Source of the DNA: Saccharomonospora xinjiangensis XJ-54 | GTDB taxonomy: Bacteria > Actinomycetota > Actinomycetes > Mycobacteriales > Pseudonocardiaceae | Assembly (NCBI RefSeq): GCF_000258175.1 | Contig: NZ_JH636049.1 | Coordinates: 2,643,482 to 2,707,481, forward strand | DNA: 64,000 nucleotides | Direction of reading: 5' to 3' | Part shown: positions 52,903-62,027 of the stretch, piece after piece | Layout of the letters: each line of letters opens with the position of its first letter | Position numbering within the stretch: position 1 is the stretch's first letter | Made by a program: the position numbers and the translations under genes | The notes under the pieces: generated by a model | Databases searched by the model: none | The model's input: the letters and a program-made list of their open reading frames with translations, nothing else | Told to the model about the DNA's origin: nothing

Positions 52903-53961
52903 CTAATCCTCCGTCGGCCTGCTCAGACCCACCCGCAGTGCTCCCGCGGCCTCGGCGAGCGCCTCGCGGAACCGGTGGCCCAGGCCGAGGAAGTTGGCGT
53001 ACCCGTGGATGAGGTCGGCCTGCCGGGACAGCGCGACCGGCACACCGGCGTCGGCGAGTCTGGCCGCGTAAGCCTCGGCCTCGTCACGCAACGGGTCGAA
53101 TCCCGCCGTCGCGATGTAGGCGGGTGGCAGTCCGGAGACATCCTCGGCCAGCAGCGGCGACAGCGCGGGATCGGAGCGATCAACACCGTCCGGTGCGTAG
53201 TGGTCGATGAACCAGTCCATGTGCTCGTCGGTGAGGAAGAACCCGTCGGCGAACAGGTCGCGCGACCTGCGGCGGCGTGTGGCGTCAACGGCGGGATAGA
53301 GCAGCAGTTGGAACGCGGGAATGGGGCCGTCTCGCCGCGTCGTCACCTGCGCTGTGACCGCGGCGAGGTTGCCGCCCGCGCTGTCGCCGCCCACGGCGAT
53401 GCGGTGCGGGTTGGCGCCGAAGTCACCGGCCTTCTCGTAGGCGAAGTCGAAGGCCGTCAGTGCGTCCTCCTGCGCGGCGGGGAACGGGTGCTCTGGAGCG
53501 AGGCGGTACTCCACCGACAACACCCGCACACCGGCGTACTTGGCGAGGAACCGGGCGGTGTTGTCGTGGCTCTGCCGGTTGCCGACCACCCAGCCGCCGC
53601 CGTGGTAGAAGACGAGCATCCCCGAACCCGCACCGACACCTTCGGGGGTGTAGAGGGTCGCGCCGAGTTCCCCATGCGGCGCCGGTACGGCCACGTCGCG
53701 GGTGAGCACGGGTTCGATCGGGTTGCCGCTCACCAGGTGCCGGGAGACGTCGAGAGCGGCCCTCGACCTCTCGACGGATTCCTGGACGAACGTGGCACCG
53801 GAGAGTTGCTGGAGCCGCAGCAGGAGTTGCGCGTCGAGGGCGAGTTCCTGGCCGTCGATGCGGATGGGCCGTCCCGCGACGAGGCGGCGCAGCGGGTGGG
53901 GCAGCGCGTACAGCAGTTTCGCCCCCGCTGCCTGTGCGCGAATGTGAGCCGGTATCGCCAT
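52903..53961 (-). CDS. Alpha/beta-hydrolase, hormone-sensitive lipase-type esterase
   Basis: The 352-residue enzyme has the HSL oxyanion motif FYHGGGWVVGNRQSHDN near 120 and the nucleophile elbow GGDSAGGNLAAV near 195. The Asp in GFDPLRDEAEAYA and the His in ADLIHGYANFLGL near 320 complete the triad. It hydrolyses carboxyl esters. The ATG at 53961 has GGGAGG seven bases upstream. The divergent FMN reductase lies 145 bp away. Confidence 0.9.
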   Translation of the reverse strand: MAIPAHIRAQAAGAKLLYALPHPLRRLVAGRPIRIDGQELALDAQLLLRLQQLSGATFVQESVERSRAALDVSRHLVSGNPIEPVLTRDVAVPAPHGELGATLYTPEGVGAGSGMLVFYHGGGWVVGNRQSHDNTARFLAKYAGVRVLSVEYRLAPEHPFPAAQEDALTAFDFAYEKAGDFGANPHRIAVGGDSAGGNLAAVTAQVTTRRDGPIPAFQLLLYPAVDATRRRRSRDLFADGFFLTDEHMDWFIDHYAPDGVDRSDPALSPLLAEDVSGLPPAYIATAGFDPLRDEAEAYAARLADAGVPVALSRQADLIHGYANFLGLGHRFREALAEAAGALRVGLSRPTED

Positions 53962-54105
53962 GGTTCCTCCCGTCGTCACGGTCGAGCCAAGGCTACTTGC
54001 CAGTAGGTCGCTGGGCCAGCCGCGTCGGAGTCCGGTCGTAGTGTGACGGAGTTCCTCCATTCGGCCCTGGACCTCGACCGAAGTCGAACGTCTAGCCTCG
54101 GGAGG

Positions 54106-54705
54106 GTGACAGCGACACGTGCGATCAGAGTCCTCGGGCTCGGAGGTTCCCTTCGTGACGGCTCGCAGTCCGAGCGGGCTCTGCGGATCGCGCTGGCCGG
54201 CGCCGAGGAGGCCGGAGCCTCCACCACGGCGATCACCGGCGAGGCGCTGCGCCTTCCGTTCTACGACGCGGGGGACAGCGATCGCACCGAACGGGCGAGT
54301 CGGCTGGTGGAGGCCGTGCGGCAGGCCGACGGCATCCTCGTCGTCTCACCCGGTTACCACGGCGCGCTGTCGGGACTGGTGAAGAACGCGCTGGACTACG
54401 TCGAGGACCTCAGACACGACGCGAGGCCCTACCTGCACGGCAGGGCCGTCGGGCTGATCTCCGTCGCGCACGGGTGGCAGGCGGCTGTCACGACGCTGAA
54501 CCAGCTCCGCACGATCGCGCACGCCCTGCGTGGCTGGCCCACACCGCTCGGCGGGGCCGTGAACACCGCCGAGGTCAAGTTCGACGAGGCGGGTGGGGCG
54601 TCGGAGCAGAAGGTCGAGAACACCTTGCGTCTCATCGGCCGTCAGGTCGCCGAGTTCGGCCACGCCCAGCTCGCCGCGGGTTTCGATCGGCCCGCTGAAG
54701 GGTAG
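54106..54705 (+). CDS. NADPH-dependent FMN reductase
   Basis: The 199-residue flavodoxin-fold protein shows IRVLGLGGSLRDGSQSERAL (flavin phosphate loop near residue 8), ALRLPFYDAGDSDR, and VSPGYHGALSGLVKNALDYVE, the family signature. It supplies reduced FMN or reduces quinones. GTG 54106 follows the TAGCCT -10-like hexamer at 54093 by about 7 bp, so the mRNA is probably leaderless; a longer frame to 54043 has no ribosome-binding site. Confidence 0.85.
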   Translation: MTATRAIRVLGLGGSLRDGSQSERALRIALAGAEEAGASTTAITGEALRLPFYDAGDSDRTERASRLVEAVRQADGILVVSPGYHGALSGLVKNALDYVEDLRHDARPYLHGRAVGLISVAHGWQAAVTTLNQLRTIAHALRGWPTPLGGAVNTAEVKFDEAGGASEQKVENTLRLIGRQVAEFGHAQLAAGFDRPAEG

Positions 54706-54743
54706 ATCTGCGTTATCCGCGACAGCGCAGGGAGGACAGCACG

Positions 54744-55220
54744 ATGGCGAACTCGCCTATCAAGAGTCCGCTCAAGGAGAGCGACAAAGAGCTGACGGCG
54801 AGTGTCCTGCAATCGACCCTCGTCGATCTGATCGATCTGAGCCTGATCGCCAAGCAGGCGCATTGGAACGTCGTCGGCAAGAACTTCCGCAGTGTGCACC
54901 TTCAGCTCGATGAGCTCACCTCGGCCGCACGCGAGTTCATGGACAAGGTGGCCGAGCGGGCCAACGCGATCGGCGTTTCCCCGAACGGCAAGGCCAAGAC
55001 CGTGACGGAGAGTTCGGGTCTTCCCGATTACCCGGACAACTGGCAGAGCACCGACATGACGGTGGACAGGATCGTCGAGATCCTCGACCGGCTGATCCAG
55101 CGGCTGAGGGTGCGCATCGACGAGACGGACAAGAGCGACCTCGTCACGCAGGACCTCTTGATCGAGATCGCGGAGGAGCTGGAGAAGCAACACTGGATGT
55201 GGCAGGCGCAGAAGGCCTGA
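54744..55220 (+). CDS. dps: Dps family DNA-protection ferritin
   Basis: The 158-residue protein has the Dps layout: VDLIDLSLIAKQAHWNVVGKNFRSVHLQLDEL near 30-62 carries the ferroxidase-centre His and Asp/Glu residues at the dimer interface, followed by EFMDKVAERANAIGVSPNG. The C-terminal helix LEKQHWMWQAQKA ends the protein. It oxidises and stores iron and shields DNA under starvation or peroxide. GGGAGG precedes the ATG. The terminator after it is shared with the convergent peptidase gene. Confidence 0.93.
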   Translation: MANSPIKSPLKESDKELTASVLQSTLVDLIDLSLIAKQAHWNVVGKNFRSVHLQLDELTSAAREFMDKVAERANAIGVSPNGKAKTVTESSGLPDYPDNWQSTDMTVDRIVEILDRLIQRLRVRIDETDKSDLVTQDLLIEIAEELEKQHWMWQAQKA

Positions 55221-55285
55221 AGCCACCCCGGTAGGCGACAGCGGGAACAAGCGGAGACGAGGCGGACGCAGGGCACGTCGCACGA

Positions 55286-55327
55286 CGAGGGCCACCTCCC
55301 GATCAGCGGGAGGTGGCCCTCGTTTCG
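55286..55327. terminator. Bidirectional terminator between dps and the S9 peptidase
   Basis: ACGAGGGCCACCTCCCG and CGGGAGGTGGCCCTCGT form a long hairpin (about 16 bp) with a four-base loop and T-run on the plus strand (TTTC). It serves both the plus-strand dps and the minus-strand peptidase gene. Confidence 0.92.
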
Positions 55328-55330
55328 TGG

Positions 55331-57184
55331 TCAGGCGAGGCCGACGGCGCGTCGCGCGAAGTCAACTTCGATGGCCACCTGCTTGACCGTCTCGGCGACC
55401 ACGAGGGAGCCGTGCCCCGCGTCGTAGCGGTAAAAGGCGTAGTCGGCGCCCCGCTGTGCGAGCCGGTCGAGGTAGTTCTCGATCTGCCGGATGGGGCAGC
55501 GCGGGTCGTTGTCACCGGCCAGTACGAGCACGGGAGCCATCACCGCGTCCACGTAGGTGATGGGCGAGCACTTCTCGTACACCTCGGGCACGTCGGAGGG
55601 CGCACCGCCGAAGAGAGCGCGGTCGAAGGCCCGCAACGGCTCCATTTCGTCGGCGTACGCGGCGACGTAGTCGGCGACCGGCACACCGGCGACCCCCGCT
55701 GCCCACCGCTCCGGCTGGGTGCCGAGCGCCAGTAGCGTGAGGTAACCGCCCCACGACGCGCCCGCGACCACGCACCGGGCGGAATCGGCGAGACCGGACT
55801 CGACGGCCCAGTCGTGCACGGCGGCCACGTCCTCCAGCTCCGTGAGTCCCGGCCTGCCCTCAATGGCGTCGCGCCACGCCGACCCGTAGCCGGTGGAACC
55901 GCGGTAGTTCACCTCCACGACGGCGAAACCGGCGTCGAGCCACACGGCGCGGTAGGCGGAGAAACGGTCCTCGTCGGCGGCGTGCGGACCACCGTGCAGC
56001 AGGAAGGCCGTGGGCAGCGGACCCTCCGACGGACGGCCGCTCCGCTCCGGAACCGAGACCAGAGCGTGGATCTCCCCGCCGGGGCCGGGCACGAACTCGT
56101 CGGCGACGGGGTGTGAGCCGGGAGCCCGCTCGCCGGGCGGTGTGATCAGTACGCGGTCCTCGCCGCTCACCTCACGCACACGCACGAGTGGAGGTTCCGC
56201 CGCGTTGGACCACGAGTACTCCACGGCGCCGTCGGGGCGGACGGCAGCGCCGCCGACGTAGCCGGGCCGGGAGTCGAGGGACGTCAGCGCGGCCGCGCCG
56301 CCTTCCCCGGCGAGGTCGTAGCGGTAGAGGCGAGTCCGGCCCTTGTCGAACTGGGCGATCAGCAGCGCCTCGGCGCCGGGATACCAGTCGCCGGTCAGCT
56401 CGCCTGGCAGGTCGATGTCGAGTTCGGTCTCCGTGTCGGACTCGACGTCCCAGATCAGCAGTTCCTCGCGGTCGTGGCGCTCGTGCTGCACCAGCAGCCG
56501 TGCATCGCCCTTCCTCGGCGAGAACGCGAGCGCGGTGAGCCCCTTGCCCTCGCCGTCCCACTTCTCCGCCACGACGCCGAAGCCGTCGCAGGCCAGGACG
56601 CGGAGCGCGGGGTGACGGGAATCGCCGTGCTCGGAGTGCCCGATCGCCACCAGCCGCTCGTCACGCGACAGCGCGGCGACCTCGGCGTCGTGCTCGCTCG
56701 CGTAGAACCGCTCTGTCACACCATCCCGGTGCAGGTAGAGGGCACTGCCGTCGTCGGAGGACACACCGGCGGCACACAGGCGGTGCCCGATCTCAAGCCC
56801 GGCCGGGTAGCCCGCTGGCACGTCCGGCAGCGCCGGTTCCGGCGCCGCGCCCCCGCCGAACGGCTCACGCACCCACGTGCCGAACTCGTCGCCGTCGGTG
56901 TCGTCGAACCACCAGATCCACCCGCCGTCGGGCGACAGTTCGCCGTGCACAGTGCCGTTGGGACGGTCGGTGACCTTGCGATGGGTGTCGCGCGCGCGGT
57001 CCCAGGCGTAGATCTCCCACACACCGCTCGCGTTCGAGACGTACAGGCTCGCGTCGGGCGCGTCGATCGCCCAGTCCGGCAGCGACACCCGGGCCGCGCT
57101 GAACCTGGCCCGCCAGCGGGCCTCCGGTTCAGGTTCTCCGAACAACGTCTCGGGGATTCGGGGGCTCGGATGTTGTGTGCTCAC
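55331..57184 (-). CDS. S9 family prolyl-oligopeptidase-type peptidase
   Basis: The 617-residue protein has an N-terminal beta-propeller (TolB/WD-like strands, residues 40-370) and a C-terminal alpha/beta-hydrolase. The catalytic Ser sits in VVAGASWGGYLTLLALG near 465, the Asp in VLVLAGDNDPRCPIRQIENY and the His in YRYDAGHGSLVVAET. It would cleave small peptides or act as an acylaminoacyl-peptidase. The start is GTG 57184; longer upstream frames run into the divergent methyltransferase. No signal peptide, so probably cytoplasmic. Confidence 0.9.
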   Translation of the reverse strand: MSTQHPSPRIPETLFGEPEPEARWRARFSAARVSLPDWAIDAPDASLYVSNASGVWEIYAWDRARDTHRKVTDRPNGTVHGELSPDGGWIWWFDDTDGDEFGTWVREPFGGGAAPEPALPDVPAGYPAGLEIGHRLCAAGVSSDDGSALYLHRDGVTERFYASEHDAEVAALSRDERLVAIGHSEHGDSRHPALRVLACDGFGVVAEKWDGEGKGLTALAFSPRKGDARLLVQHERHDREELLIWDVESDTETELDIDLPGELTGDWYPGAEALLIAQFDKGRTRLYRYDLAGEGGAAALTSLDSRPGYVGGAAVRPDGAVEYSWSNAAEPPLVRVREVSGEDRVLITPPGERAPGSHPVADEFVPGPGGEIHALVSVPERSGRPSEGPLPTAFLLHGGPHAADEDRFSAYRAVWLDAGFAVVEVNYRGSTGYGSAWRDAIEGRPGLTELEDVAAVHDWAVESGLADSARCVVAGASWGGYLTLLALGTQPERWAAGVAGVPVADYVAAYADEMEPLRAFDRALFGGAPSDVPEVYEKCSPITYVDAVMAPVLVLAGDNDPRCPIRQIENYLDRLAQRGADYAFYRYDAGHGSLVVAETVKQVAIEVDFARRAVGLA

Positions 57185-57219
57185 CCCGATGATCCTGCCA
57201 GGTCCGTAGGGTTGGCAGC

Positions 57220-57963
57220 GTGAGTGAGGGGCAGGCGGGCCACGCGAACTTCGTGTTGCCGTTGTTGCGGCCGGGGATGCGCGTGCTCGCCGTCGGCTGC
57301 GTGCCCCGGCGCGGTCGTGGTGACGGCAGGCTTGTGGCGAGCCTCGGCACGGCGACACACCCACTGCACGTCGTCGGCCTCGACACCAACGTCGATGGGC
57401 TGCGGGCGGCCAGGCGCGCGAGCGAGCTGGCCGCCGTGTCCACCACCGACTTCGCCGCGTCGCGTGCGAGCGAGCTGGCCGTGCGGTCGGAGTCGTTCGA
57501 CGTGGTCTACGCCCACGCCGTGCTGGACCGGGTGCCCGAGCCGGCGGTGGTGCTCGCCGAGTTCGCCAGGGTGCTGACACCGGGCGGCCTGCTCGCGCTG
57601 TCAACGCCTGACTGGGGGCGCACCAGGGTCAAGCCGAGAACCGCCAACGTCGATGCGGCGCTCCGGGGCTGGAGCATGCTGCGCCGTCGCGAGGGTGGAG
57701 ACCCCGCCGCGGGACGGCACGTGGAGGACTGGGTGCGGCAGGCCGGGTTCCGTGACATCCGGTCGCGCGCCCGCTTCCACGGCGGTGCGGACTACCGGCA
57801 GCTGGCCCGGACCATCGAGAGTGAACTCGGTGAGGCCCTGCGCGGTTCCGGTGAGTCCATGGACCCGCAGCTCGCGAGCGCGGCCCGCTCGGCGTGGATG
57901 TGGGTTCGTGGCGGGCAGGGCGAGGTCAGCCAGTGCTGGGTGGAGACGGTGGCCGTGCGCTGA
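57220..57963 (+). CDS. Class I SAM-dependent methyltransferase
   Basis: The 247-residue protein has the SAM-binding motif MRVLAVGCVPRRGRGDGRL near 20, the acidic VVGLDTNVDGL strand, SFDVVYAHAVLDRVPEPAVVLAEFARVLTPGG (motifs II-III) and a C-terminal cap. The sugar-like or small-molecule substrate is unknown. TAGGGT 7 bp before the GTG suggests a leaderless transcript. An internal 15-bp DNA repeat encodes the RASELAxV pairs. Confidence 0.85.
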   Translation: MSEGQAGHANFVLPLLRPGMRVLAVGCVPRRGRGDGRLVASLGTATHPLHVVGLDTNVDGLRAARRASELAAVSTTDFAASRASELAVRSESFDVVYAHAVLDRVPEPAVVLAEFARVLTPGGLLALSTPDWGRTRVKPRTANVDAALRGWSMLRRREGGDPAAGRHVEDWVRQAGFRDIRSRARFHGGADYRQLARTIESELGEALRGSGESMDPQLASAARSAWMWVRGGQGEVSQCWVETVAVR

Positions 57964-57983
57964 AAAAGTACTGCGAACACGAG

Positions 57984-58019
57984 AAGGGCCCCGCCCGGTT
58001 TCCCGGACGGGGCCCTTTC
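57984..58019. terminator. Bidirectional terminator between methyltransferase and tRNA-Pro
   Basis: AAGGGCCCCG and CGGGGCCCTTT form a strong hairpin around a TTTCCC-type loop, with A/T runs at both ends. It serves the plus-strand methyltransferase and the minus-strand tRNA-Pro. Confidence 0.9.
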
Positions 58020-58023
58020 AATG

Positions 58024-58097
58024 TCGGGGTGGCGGGATTTGAACCCACGACCTCCTCGACCCGAACGAGGCACGCTACCAAGCTGCGCCACACCCCG
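58024..58097 (-). tRNA. tRNA-Pro (CGG)
   Basis: The minus strand forms a cloverleaf with acceptor CGGGGTG/CACCCCG, D arm GCGCAGCTTGGTAGCGT, anticodon stem-loop CCTCGTTCGGGTCGAGG (anticodon CGG), and T arm GTGGGTTCAAATCCCGC. The discriminator base is A and CCA is not encoded. It reads the CCG proline codon, abundant in this GC-rich genome. Confidence 0.96.
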
Positions 58098-58135
58098 AAG
58101 TCGTCTGGGCATCACCCAGCGGGTCGCCGCCTAGT

Positions 58136-59077
58136 CTAGCGGACGTTGCTGGCGGCCCGACGGCGGGCCGCGCTTTCCGCCGACGGTGATCGTGACTCCC
58201 TCGGGACCAGCGTCAACAGGCTGGCCTCCGGCGGGCAGGCGAACCGGGCAGGCGCGTACGGCGAGGTGCCGAGGCCCGCCGAGACGTGCAGCCACATGTC
58301 GGCACCCCAGCGCGAGACACCCCGTGCGCGCGAGCGATCCAGCTCGCAGTTGGTGACGAGCGCACCGATGCCGGGAACGCGCAGCTGCCCGCCGTGAGTG
58401 TGGCCAGCGAGCACGAGGTCGTAGCCGTCGGCCGCGAACGAGTCGAGCACCCTCGGCTCCGGCGAGTGAGTCACGCCGAGCCGCAGGACGGCCCCGCGAT
58501 CGGGCGTGCCAGTGATGTCGGTGTAACGGTCCCGCCGCAGGTGCGGGTCGTCCACACCCGCCGCGAACACCCGCTGCCCAGCAACGGCGAGCGTGCGCCG
58601 CACATGCGTGAGGTCGAGCCAGCCGTGCTCGATGAACGCGGCCCTCAGATCCCGCCACGGCAGGTGGGCGCCGTGAACGCGCTTCTTCTTGCCCTTGGGC
58701 ATGAGGTAGCGCGCGGGGTTCTTGGGTTTCGGCGCGTAGTAGTCGTTGCTGCCGAACACGAACAGTCCCGGCCTCTGCAACAACGGCCCCAGCGCGCGCA
58801 GCACGGAGGGAACGGCCTGAGGGTGCGCGAGGTTGTCACCGGTGTTGACCACGAGGTCCGGGTCGAGCCGGTCGAGTTCGGCCACCCACTGTTGCTTCGA
58901 CTTCTGGTTGGGAAGCATGTGCAGATCGGACACGTGCAGCACCCGAAGGGGGCGGGCACCAGCGGCGAGTACGGGCAGCTCCGCGGTACGGAGTGTCCAG
59001 TGTCGTCGTTCGATGCCGACGGCGTAACCGAGGGTCGCGGCGGCCAGTGCCGCCGTCCCCGTCACGAGGCGTTTCAT
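58136..59077 (-). CDS. Metallophosphoesterase
   Basis: The 313-residue protein has an N-terminal membrane or signal helix (LVTGTAALAAATLGYAVG) and the calcineurin-like phosphoesterase motifs: VLHVSDLHMLPN, VVNTGDNLAHP, FVFGSNDYYAP, and the His/Gly/His pair in LVLAGHTHGGQL near 230. It binds two metal ions; the substrate is unknown. Three ATG codons are stacked at the start; 59077 has the best spacing to AGGG. It lies next to a class A PBP, as in M. tuberculosis (Rv3683 beside ponA2). Confidence 0.9.
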   Translation of the reverse strand: MKRLVTGTAALAAATLGYAVGIERRHWTLRTAELPVLAAGARPLRVLHVSDLHMLPNQKSKQQWVAELDRLDPDLVVNTGDNLAHPQAVPSVLRALGPLLQRPGLFVFGSNDYYAPKPKNPARYLMPKGKKKRVHGAHLPWRDLRAAFIEHGWLDLTHVRRTLAVAGQRVFAAGVDDPHLRRDRYTDITGTPDRGAVLRLGVTHSPEPRVLDSFAADGYDLVLAGHTHGGQLRVPGIGALVTNCELDRSRARGVSRWGADMWLHVSAGLGTSPYAPARFACPPEASLLTLVPRESRSPSAESAARRRAASNVR

Positions 59078-59226
59078 CATCATCCCTGAGGCGACCTGTG
59101 TGACCGAGCGTACGCGCGCTGTTGAGCGGTTCGCTGTGCCCCATAAGGGTTGCGGCCACTCTTGCGCCACGCCGGATGCGAAAAATACCTGATTGGGTGA
59201 CATGTTCAGCGGGTCTGCCAGGTGAA

Positions 59227-59265
59227 CCGTGCCCGGCTCCGCAGGAAGAGGGAGCCGGGCACGGG
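59227..59265 (-). terminator. Probable terminator of the PBP gene
   Basis: CCGTGCCCGGCTCC (59227-59240) pairs with GGAGCCGGGCACGG (59251-59264), just downstream of the PBP stop on the minus strand. There is no U-run. Confidence 0.6.
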
Positions 59266-59290
59266 ACAGGCGCCGAGCATGCCGGCGCTG

Positions 59291-61453
59291 CTACCGGATG
59301 TTGGTGTAGGCGGGGTCCGGCTGCGGCAACGGCTCAACGGGCATGCCCTCCATGATCGGCTTCATGGCCCTGAACCAGGTGTGCGCGGGCGTCTTACCAC
59401 CGAACATGTTGCCGTTGACCGTGGCGTGGACGTTGCCGGCACCGCCGTAGGTCAGGCCGCCGTACGGGATGTCAGGGCGGAACACCATGGCCGCACCGGC
59501 GAGCTGCGGGGTCGCGCCGACGAACGCGGCCGAACCCTGGAACTGGGTCGTCCCCGTCTTGCCGATCATCGGGCGGTCCCAGCCCACCGAGGACGCCGCC
59601 TGTGCAGCAGTCCCGCCGGTGACGGTGTCCTTGCTCATGCCGACGGCGAGCGTGTTAGCCAACCCCTCCGAAATCACCTGCTCGCAGGCGGGTTCCTTGA
59701 CCGGGAACGGCCTACCTGCCCTGTCGTTGACCTCAAGCACCGGGGTCGGCGAGCACCAGACGCCGCCGCTCATGATCGTGGCCGCGACGTTCGCCATCTC
59801 CAGACCACTGACGGGGCTCGCGCCGAGGGTGAACATGCCCCGGCCCTGCGGCGCCAACTCGTTGGGGCCGTAGAACTCCTTCTGCGCCATCCTGAAGTCG
59901 GCCCGGTCGTGGTCGGGGTCCGGCTCGTCCCCGTTCGCAGCACTCGATGCCATCGTCTTGCGCAGGCCGAGTTTCTCGGCCATCTCGACGACGTGGTCCA
60001 TCCCGGTCATCTCTTCGAGGATGACGAACGTGGTGTTGGGTGACTGTGCCAGCGCGTCCTGCAACGACATCGAGGTGTCGCCGCCATCGCTGGCGTTCTT
60101 GACGCAGTAGGTGCGGATGTTGGTGCCGGGGCGCAGCGGGCAATGCTCGCCACCCCAGTTGAACACGGGCGAGACGTGGAAGTTCGGCACCGGAACGGTG
60201 TCGTAGATGCCGACCTTCTTCTGCTCAAGCGCCGCTGCCGCGGTGAAGATCTTGAAGCTGGAGCCCGCACCGGTCACGTTGAAGACCTCGTAGGGCAGCC
60301 CGTAGACGGTCTGGCCTGCCTCGGCGTCGGTGCCGTAGTCCTTGTTGGCGACGAGTGCGATGACCTCGTGCCGCTCCTTGCCCGGTTTCACCAGCGACAA
60401 CGTGTTGGCGACGTTCGGCTCTTCCTTGCGGACCTCGGCCTCGGCCGCAGCCTTGGCCTTGAGCGTGGCCTCTCGGTCCATCGTCGTGCGGATGACGTAG
60501 CCGCCGGTGTAGAGGTCTTCCTTGTCCATGCCGAGGTCGTCAACGAGGTGATCCTCGACGTACTGGCAGAAGAAGCCGAACTCCGGGTCCGCGCTGACGC
60601 AGGTGGACGCAGGCTTGTTCGGACCACCGGGGACGACGCCAAGTGGCTCCTGCTTGATCTCCTCGGCGTCGGCGGGGTCGAGTTTGCGGTTCTCGACCAT
60701 CTTGTCGAGAACGAAGTTGCGCCGCTCCTTGGCTTTCTCCGGGTTGTTCCACGGGTCGAGCACGGCGGGGTTGTTCACCATGGCGGCGAGCATCGCGGAC
60801 TGGGGAACGGTGAGTTTGTCGGCCGTGGTGCCGAAATACGCCTGAGCCGCCGCGCCGACGCCGTAGATCTGCCGGGAGAACTCCACGACGTTGAGGTATC
60901 CGGTGAGGATTTCCTCCTTCGTCAGCTTCGTCTCCAGTTGAATGGCGATCCTCGCCTCTTTCAGCTTCCTGGCGATCGACGCTTCCTGAGCTTTTTGCTG
61001 CCCGAGTTCGTCACCCCGATAGGTGACATTGATCAAATAGTTCTTCACGTACTGCTGCGTCAGCGTGGACGCGCCCTGGGTGTCACCGCCGGACGTGTTG
61101 CTGATCGCCGCCCGAAGTGTCCCTTTCCAGTCAACGCCGTGGTGATCGTAGAAACGGCGGTCCTCGACGGAGATGATCGCCCATTTCATGGCGTCGGAGA
61201 TCTGGTCCGACGTCGTGGGGATGCGGTACTGCTTGTACAGGGTGGCGAAGGGCTTGCCTTCCCGATCCGTCAAGGTCGTGACCAGCGGAGGTGGTTCGTC
61301 GGCAAGGTCGGACGACATGGCGTCCACTGTCTCGCTGGCCTGATTGGAGATCACCCCGGCCGCCCCGACGACGGGGAACATAATCCCCGCGACGAGAACC
61401 CCGGCGAGTAGGCACAGACCCAGCAGCTTGAACAGACCGCTCCGGATACTCAC
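59291..61453 (-). CDS. Bifunctional class A penicillin-binding protein
   Basis: The 720-residue protein has an N-terminal membrane anchor (LLGLCLLAGVLVAGIMFPVV). A GT51 glycosyltransferase domain follows, with the EDRRFYDHHGVDWKGTLRA motif and GASTLTQQYVKN. The transpeptidase domain has SxxK in GAGSSFKIFTAAA, SxN in LAQSPNTTF and KTG in MIGKTGTTQFQGSA. It builds and cross-links peptidoglycan. The neighbours (whiB4-like, ArsA-like ATPases, metallophosphoesterase) match the M. tuberculosis ponA2 locus; unlike PonA2 no PASTA domain is seen before the stop. Confidence 0.93.
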   Translation of the reverse strand: MSIRSGLFKLLGLCLLAGVLVAGIMFPVVGAAGVISNQASETVDAMSSDLADEPPPLVTTLTDREGKPFATLYKQYRIPTTSDQISDAMKWAIISVEDRRFYDHHGVDWKGTLRAAISNTSGGDTQGASTLTQQYVKNYLINVTYRGDELGQQKAQEASIARKLKEARIAIQLETKLTKEEILTGYLNVVEFSRQIYGVGAAAQAYFGTTADKLTVPQSAMLAAMVNNPAVLDPWNNPEKAKERRNFVLDKMVENRKLDPADAEEIKQEPLGVVPGGPNKPASTCVSADPEFGFFCQYVEDHLVDDLGMDKEDLYTGGYVIRTTMDREATLKAKAAAEAEVRKEEPNVANTLSLVKPGKERHEVIALVANKDYGTDAEAGQTVYGLPYEVFNVTGAGSSFKIFTAAAALEQKKVGIYDTVPVPNFHVSPVFNWGGEHCPLRPGTNIRTYCVKNASDGGDTSMSLQDALAQSPNTTFVILEEMTGMDHVVEMAEKLGLRKTMASSAANGDEPDPDHDRADFRMAQKEFYGPNELAPQGRGMFTLGASPVSGLEMANVAATIMSGGVWCSPTPVLEVNDRAGRPFPVKEPACEQVISEGLANTLAVGMSKDTVTGGTAAQAASSVGWDRPMIGKTGTTQFQGSAAFVGATPQLAGAAMVFRPDIPYGGLTYGGAGNVHATVNGNMFGGKTPAHTWFRAMKPIMEGMPVEPLPQPDPAYTNIR

Positions 61454-61540
61454 GCACTCAGGGTACGCACCCCTCCGCGATCACGTCCGACCCGTTCCCT
61501 TGATCGAGAAGCCATCTGATAACAAATGACCCTGCGGGGG

Positions 61541-61570
61541 TTGGCGGGGGAACCGCTCGACCCCTACAGT
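61541..61570 (+). promoter_or_regulatory. Probable promoter of the whiB gene
   Basis: TTGGCG (61541-61546) and TACAGT (61565-61570) are 18 bp apart, about 135 bp upstream of the whiB ATG. The long leader is typical of whiB genes. Confidence 0.5.
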
Positions 61571-61705
61571 CCGTCAACAACTCACGGGACGACGCCAGGG
61601 GAGGCGTCGTCGGAGGGCCGTGAGTACGAAAGACCTGCTCGTGGGGGGCGCGGTCGCATGCTACGTCGCCTGCCTGCCGGTCGTGACAGGGTAGGAGCTG
61701 GGGGT

Positions 61706-62002
61706 ATGAGGTACGACTACTCGGACTGGCGTGTCCACGCGTACTGCAGGGACAGCGATCCGGACGGTTTGTTCGTGCGGGGAGCCGAACAAAACCGCGC
61801 GAAACTGGTCTGCATGGGTTGTCCGGTCCGCACCGAATGTCTCGCGGAAGCGCTGGACAATCGCATCGATTTCGGCGTGTGGGGAGGAATGACGGAACGC
61901 GAGCGCCGCGCGTTATTGCGCCGCAGGCCCGAGGTGGTGAGCTGGCGCGACCTGCTCGAATCGGCCAAACAGGACTACGAACCCGCGCAGCGCGTCTCCT
62001 GA
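61706..62002 (+). CDS. WhiB-family iron-sulphur transcriptional regulator (WhiB4-like)
   Basis: The 98-residue protein has the four WhiB cysteines: Cys14 (HAYCRDSD), Cys36 and Cys39 in CMGCPVRTEC and Cys45. They are followed by the GVWGGMTERERRALLRR turn and a basic C-terminal DNA-binding end. It holds a redox-sensitive [4Fe-4S] cluster and regulates with sigma A. Its divergence from the PBP gene and proximity to two ArsA-like ATPases match whiB4 of M. tuberculosis. AGGAG precedes the ATG at 61706. Confidence 0.92.
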   Translation: MRYDYSDWRVHAYCRDSDPDGLFVRGAEQNRAKLVCMGCPVRTECLAEALDNRIDFGVWGGMTERERRALLRRRPEVVSWRDLLESAKQDYEPAQRVS

Positions 62003-62027
62003 CGCCTGGCGGACAGGTCAGGGTGCG